Shown here: positions 58,560 to 64,000 of the stretch, piece by piece
Position numbering within the stretch: the stretch's first letter is position 1
Layout of the letters: each line of letters opens with the position of its first letter
Origin: Pomphorhynchus laevis
Taxonomy: Eukaryota; Acanthocephala; Palaeacanthocephala; Echinorhynchida; Pomphorhynchidae
NCBI GenBank assembly: GCA_012934845.2
Contig: WNNJ02003202.1
Location: forward strand, 1 to 64,000
Direction of reading: 5' to 3'
Length of the DNA stretch: 64,000 bases
Translations under genes and position numbers: made by a program
The notes under the pieces: generated by a model
The model's input: only the letters and a program-made list of their open reading frames with translations
Told to the model about the DNA's origin: nothing
The model's database searches: none

Positions 58560-61334
58560 TCATTATTAATTAATAATGTTCTTAAATAAGCAATAAAATA
58601 TTCGAATTTTAAGCCTGACTCGAAATGAATACATTTTAAGCCTATATTTACGAAGCAACTTACCATGCATCGTACAAAAATAATTTTAAATACCATCTGA
58701 AATAACACTCGAAATGTGAATGAAATGCTTATTATAACGAATTTTTATAAATGCACACACCTCTGAGTTCACAATTCGCAAAACAAATTGAAAAACAAAT
58801 ACTTGTATAATCATATGCAGATGACGCAACTGAATCGAATTTTCAGAACGAAAGAATTGTTTGTCTCATCAGTAAGATATATAATTCAATGTCAAGTGCA
58901 TAAACTTCTTGAAGTTCAAATATGGCATATTTACTGTGAGTATTAATGTGTCCTCAAAACGCCTGAAGGCAAGCCTGCTGCAGTAAAATAAAACCGCCAT
59001 TATCAAGCTTAGAATACTTTAGTAGGATCATAAAGTTACTATATTCAAACTGATCTATGTGTTGACACATGAACAGCTGTACACGGCTTGCCTTTTTGGT
59101 GCGTAATCATATACTGGGTGACGGATTTTCCCTACTCGGCACGCTCTTGGCCATTTATTTAGGTTGTGGTTTATATTTTTGATTTTAATAATTGCAAACA
59201 CTTCAATAGACAATGCTGGTTTCTAAAGTATCCGAACATTACGTCATATTTCAAGCTGCCAGTCATCTAAATTCAATACACTCTATCTCTACAATATCCA
59301 TATATTGTATTTATTAAATCTCATTTTGTTTCTTAAATCAAAATGAATAATCAATTTTTCAACTTGGATTGCAAAATTCACGTTGCTTTTATTGCGTTGA
59401 AATAAAATTAACCTAGAAATATCAGATTAGAAATTAACTCAGAATTATTAGAAACCCTCAATAAAAGTTTATGAAAGGAGTGCTTATTAAATCCCATTTA
59501 TGTCTTTCGACCATGTATTACAAAAGATTGATTTACATGTAAAAGATAAAAACATCAACGTACAATTATCAGGATGGAGAAATCCTTTTGACGTCTTCGT
59601 CTTCTGAATCAAGGTTTTATTCTCTTCAAATGATGCACATCTTTTGAAAAAGATTGCAACATCTTGTCAATAAAATTGATCATTGAATTTATGTAACGAT
59701 AGTCTCCATACTAAAGCTTTGTTTGGGGATTCATGTAATCACAGTTGTATGTTAGCTGGAGAAGTGAACAATACATGATCTAAGAGCTTCTTATTTTCTT
59801 CAAATGATGCAATATATTTGAAACATTAGTCACTTCTGGTATATCAAGTAACTTCCTAAGATATCGAAATCATGTGTATAATTTTACAATGACAATTACT
59901 GCAGTCGACGAACATTTTGGAGATATCTATAATGCTCTTGATGCTCTAGTGGATTGGTAATTGTCTAGCTTTGTAAAGCTTGATTCAATTAGGTCTGACA
60001 TGTAGCAAGCAGACCTTAGTGAATCATAGGAAGGAGCATTATTCCAAAATAATTTAGTGCACCTTCGAATGAAATGGATCAAATTGAACTTACATTATAT
60101 GTTGTTGAGATTTATCTGCGTATTTACAAGCCATATTTAACATAACTTAGCGATTGAGTGACATTTGGAAATCAAGCTACAACAAAGGATAACTGCGCAT
60201 ATGTGATTATTGTTTATTACGGATTTTATAGGGATTTTACAGTGCGATAGACAAATGTATTTTCAGCTACTTGGTTTCTTCCTATTCATCCACAACATGA
60301 ATAAGAAGATGAATATACAACAAGCATGATGAAATGAATTGGATTATTTGAACGTACAACCTTTTCAACGATTGTGGTTGCAATCAATGACGGATTAGGA
60401 CTATCGTTGCTACGAGTGTTCAAGTAAATATCAAAAATGTCTGCTAAGATTCTATTCCTACATTAAAAAATTAATTGCTACTGGTCACAGATGATTTATT
60501 TAACGAGTGACGATAAGTAAATTTTTATTTAAGTATAAAGCATTTACCAGCTCTCTGGTGAAAGTGTAAGCGGTCAGATACAGATGATAATTCAAATGTT
60601 GGATGCTAATTTAATGTTATAATTTGCAATATTATAAAACTTGGAATGCCACATAATACATTCATTTATACAATGTATATGTAGTAGATAACATCAACAT
60701 TTATTTTTGTAATCTTTGCTATACTACCAATCCTACAAAATATATAGCTCAATTGTCTCAGCGTGACTACGCATAAAATAGTTATTTGTCCTCAAATTCA
60801 AAAGCGATTTTAACTAAAATTACTATTGTTGAGTCTTTTTAATGTTTGCTAAAATAACTTTCAAAGACCGACTTTTACGAGAATGTGTGATGATTTTGCA
60901 TGCAATTGATTTATCACATCATCGTCTATTTTTAAGATCAAATTTATAATTTCTGCTATTTGTAGGCTGTATTTATCGCACATTTACTATTCTCCAATTA
61001 ACTTAAAAATACAGAACAAATACTTAGCTTCAGACTAATTAATTCAATGATAGGATAGATCTGTTTTTATTAAACATTTCATATCGTACATGCTATTGTA
61101 AATATAATTTCGCTGATTAGAATTAAACAAATCGAGAAAAGTCAAAGAAAAATTTGTAACAATAAAATTTTTCTTTGACTTTCGATTTGTTTAATTTTAA
61201 AAACAATGAAGTCTGTTAACACGGTAATTAGAATCAAATTTATTTTATATTTCATTGTAAATATAATCAATACTTAATCGATTAATGTCAGTGATTAAGG
61301 TACACTAAATAATAAAATTTCATCAGTATAAATA
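58560..61334. other. Gene-poor AT-rich stretch
   Basis: No ORF above background, RNA gene or recognisable transposon. A long imperfect inverted repeat (TAAACAAATCGA and CTTTGACTTTCGATTTGTTT) lies at about 61124-61192. Confidence 0.5.
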
Positions 61335-61480
61335 CGCCATTAGGTCTCGCTGCTATGTTGGGTCGAGGAATGGGGGATAAAACCTAATAAAATAGCAGTT
61401 CCTTATGAGAATTCTAATCCTTATAATTATGAATCGTCTGCTATTTATTAGTCAATTCATAAAAATACATGTATTTATTT
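61335..61480 (+). repeat. Stem-loop repeat, copy in opposite orientation
   Basis: Plus strand CTGCTATGTTGGGTCGAGGA ... ATAGCAG, then ATTTATTAGTCAATTCATAA. Same repeat as 54640-54800 but inverted relative to the nearby Penelope-like RT fragment at 61620-61975. Confidence 0.6.
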
Positions 61481-61619
61481 TTTTATTATCGAGCGTTATA
61501 CCTTATTCTACTACAGAGTATATTATTTACTATCCATTACAATTTTCAAATTATGAGTCTAAATACATTTTCTATAATGTTTGACGATTAATATTTACGA
61601 TTTTTGTTTGATTTAATTT

Positions 61620-61975
61620 TTATAGTAACCTAGTTTAAAATATGTATCTATTAAATTATTTAAATGATTTTGAAGAAAGCCAATATCATTACATATTGTT
61701 GCAATTCTTAAAATTTCATTATTTAATGTATTATATTTTATATTATATGGTATGCATTAATGCTCATGCAAAAATATGTTTCTTGTAAATTTAAATATGT
61801 CATCTTTACGATATAATTAATAATAGTTTTAATTTATGTTAATTTGATGTTCACATCCAGATATACACCTTCTTTATCATTAATATTGGTTTTATTAAGA
61901 ATATGGCTACCTGGATAAATTTGTTCACTAATTGAATACAAATTATTAGAGTTAAATATACATATATTATCAAAA
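61620..61975 (-). mobile_element. Penelope-like retroelement, short RT C-terminal fragment
   Basis: The block beginning TATAGTAACCTAGTTTAAAA at 61620 is near-identical to those at about 55072 and 55693, and it continues through the GGTATGCATTAATGCTCATG region to the part that encodes the segment after YIDD. Broken and lacking the RT core. Confidence 0.7.
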
Positions 61976-62891
61976 ATTTAATAATAAAAATTTTCCAATT
62001 ATGAGTTTAAATACATTTTCAATATTGTATTGATGATTAATATTTAATAATAATGTATTTAGAGTAAACCTATAACAATTCCTTCAAATGATACGTAATT
62101 TTAATTATCTAATTAATTATCTATTAATCAGTTCATATTTTAAATTTTGTAAATTACGCCAACTCACCTTAAATATATGATTTATACTCAATGGATATAC
62201 TTTAGAATATGCCTTTGGAACAACACAACTTTTGAGGACATCTCTTAATGCAAAATTACCATAGTTATTTCTCATGAAGGGTTTCGAGTTAAACATTTGA
62301 ATTTAGTTACTGAATTTAATTATTTAATTCAATTTAATTACTCTGACGTAATTTTCATTACGTCAGAGTAAATACATCATTAACATGTATTTTTACTCAC
62401 TGCTATACCGGGTGATGAATACAGGTCTAAACCGAATAATTTAAAATTCCTCCATATGATTTTTAAATTTAATTCTAACATACTTTATTATCTATTCATA
62501 AAATTAAGTTTTAAAACTTGTAAACTTATAAAATATTTGAATTATAGAAAATCTCAAGATTAAAATATAAAATACAAAATATAAAATACAATACTAGTTT
62601 CCCATACTATGAATTTATAATATTGAGAATTTATACTATGAATTTATAATATTTATATACTTATATTTTATTTATTGCTACCCAAAGGATGAAGTTTAAA
62701 TTTTTATTAAATTTTGTACAAAATGTATTAATTATGATTATTTATTATTAATTGTTGATTTATTATTTAAATCAAGAAATTATAATTAATAATTATTTAA
62801 ATTAAATTATTATTTTCGATTAATAAATTAATAGGTACAAAATTGATAGGACAACTATAAAATATTTGACGAATATCTTTGTTGTAGAGAT
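61976..62891. other. AT-rich spacer with a 14-bp hairpin
   Basis: TACTCTGACGTAAT / ATTACGTCAGAGTA with a TTTC loop lies at about 62340-62371. GCTATACCGGGTGATGAATA near 62402 may be a worn copy of the stem-loop repeat. No gene seen. Confidence 0.45.
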
Positions 62892-63086
62892 ATGGCCAAA
62901 TCCGGATATCGAGTAGTAAAGAAACACGTATCGGATAAAATGACAGACAAAATAAGAAGACAGGAAGAAAAGAAAAATAAACGATTCGTACAAATATGTA
63001 TATTTTTTGTACTATCATTAGTACTTTACTATATTCATTTAAAAGTGTATAAAGCTTTTACAATGTTCATTGATTATATTTGGTAA
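62892..63086 (+). CDS. Small single-pass membrane protein (64 aa), unrecognised
   Basis: ATG to TAA without introns. Residues 1-31 are highly basic (MAKSGYRVVKKHVSDKM, then RRQEEKKNKR) and predicted soluble; residues 32-50 (FVQICIFFVLSLVLYYI) form one hydrophobic helix, followed by a short lumenal or outer tail. Positive charges before the segment suggest the N-terminus stays in the cytosol. An AATAAA at 63091-63096 lies 5 nt after the stop, and TTGTTGTAG just upstream could be a 3' splice site for a 5' UTR exon. I do not recognise the family. Confidence 0.5.
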   Translation: MAKSGYRVVKKHVSDKMTDKIRRQEEKKNKRFVQICIFFVLSLVLYYIHLKVYKAFTMFIDYIW

Positions 63087-63096
63087 AATCAATAAA

Positions 63097-64000
63097 ATCG
63101 GTGTGTTTCAATTGGTGCATTTAATATCATTGCTATATTGAGCTCAGTGTAATTTTTCGTGAATTCAACAATTACTACTAATAAATTTCTTATAAATTAA
63201 TAAGTTTCTGTTTATAAGAATTAACGATAAATTTAAGAGAAAAATAAATTTATAAAATTAATTATTTATTAAAATTGTAATATTACTTTATATGGTACTA
63301 TGAATTTTCTGTTGACTCACGTACAGAGAAAATGCTATCTTTTGAAATGAACTACATTTCAAACATTAATTGATGACAACATTTGACACAGCCAAAAGAA
63401 AATAGTAAAATATCTTCAATTGGACGATTAGTGCCAGACAATCGTTTAAATTCAGATCATATTTATCATCAACTCTGAAAACCAAGTTTATAATAAATAC
63501 CAAAAATGTTAAAATACCTTAAGGTATTTACAAAGTGTAAAGATGGTAGTCTCAAAATTTGATGATCTGAATCTACAATTTTAGATTGGTAATTTTAAAT
63601 GTTCAGGTAAAATTCGATGGTATAGTAAATATTACTAATATATCTGCTCATGCGAAATTATTCTGCAATAGTATTTTAGTATTATGACTTGAACGATACT
63701 CCAACCACTCTATTAATGTATCTGGTATTAAGTCAATCCAAAAAAGATAACACGTATTTTGAATGAGAGAGTAGCATAACATTAAAATAGCGAAAATCCC
63801 TTTCAAATGAACAAGCTTTTACGTTAGTAATTATCAAAAGATAGCTACAGCAATTTTCGAACAATTGTTTTTGAATTCTTTCAATTGTGACAATTGAAAG
63901 ACTAATATGATGTCAAAAAAATTCAAATAGGAGTGGTTCGTAGAGATTTATGTTTATTACTTCCAATAAATAGTGTACGCAAATGGATTCAAGGCCTTTT
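63097..64000. other. AT-rich right end, no gene seen
   Basis: No coding exon recognised. A small palindrome CTTTCAATTGTGACAATTGA lies near 63878. Confidence 0.45.

Overview
This window is nuclear DNA from an AT-rich invertebrate, roughly three quarters A+T by eye. The evidence is spliced host genes with GT..AG introns (some only about 45 nt), animal-type non-LTR retrotransposons, a Penelope-like retroelement and a ZBED/GTF2IRD2-type hAT transposon. An arthropod or another fast-evolving invertebrate fits best, but no feature fixes the phylum. I saw no LTR retrovirus-like, Polinton-like or other capsid-bearing element.

Layout. 1-2860 (-): a decayed non-LTR retrotransposon with a C-terminal restriction-like endonuclease; fragments recur near 45.8-46.1 and 49.7-50.3 kb. 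3540-5147 (-): a broken copy of an uncharacterised multicopy invertebrate gene family. 5454-29424 (+): the C-terminal part, about 35 exons, of MDN1 (midasin, the AAA ATPase that remodels pre-60S ribosomes), from the end of an AAA module through the linker and the acidic Asp/Glu-rich stretch to the VWA/MIDAS domain and stop. Its introns carry MITEs, Penelope-like fragments and palindromes. 29743-33370 (+): an almost full-length CR1/L2-like LINE with a near-identical 286-bp duplication at its 5' side. 34222-34530: a GC-rich, strongly structured island. 35541-35715: a 15-bp minisatellite. 36522-36821 (-): an unassigned coding-like exon. 37437-41464 (-): a complete six-exon PCMT1-type protein-L-isoaspartate O-methyltransferase (231 aa), whose 3.1-kb third intron holds a LINE fragment and a small coding-like ORF. 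41939-44736: a hAT transposon with matching ends and a perfect 8-bp target duplication. 46263-46495: a 24-bp minisatellite. 48193-52567: a 4.4-kb segment bounded by about 400-bp inverted arms that enclose LINE pieces and a palindromic MITE. 53719-54357 (-): a third kind of LINE tail. 54640-58560 (-): a Penelope-like element with a partly duplicated reverse transcriptase, terminal repeats and, just upstream of the RT, two tandem 310-bp units. Each unit holds a textbook type-III hammerhead ribozyme. 58560-64000: mostly empty AT-rich sequence, a further Penelope-like fragment and a small single-pass membrane protein gene near the end.

The strongest candidate for something undescribed is the hammerhead array at 57372-57991. 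Both copies have every core residue, a GUC cleavage triplet and three complementary stems, and they would cut a transcript into 310-nt units directly upstream of a Penelope-like RT. Host genes here (MDN1, PCMT1 and small unknown genes) show no shared pathway; most of the architecture reflects repeated transposon invasion.
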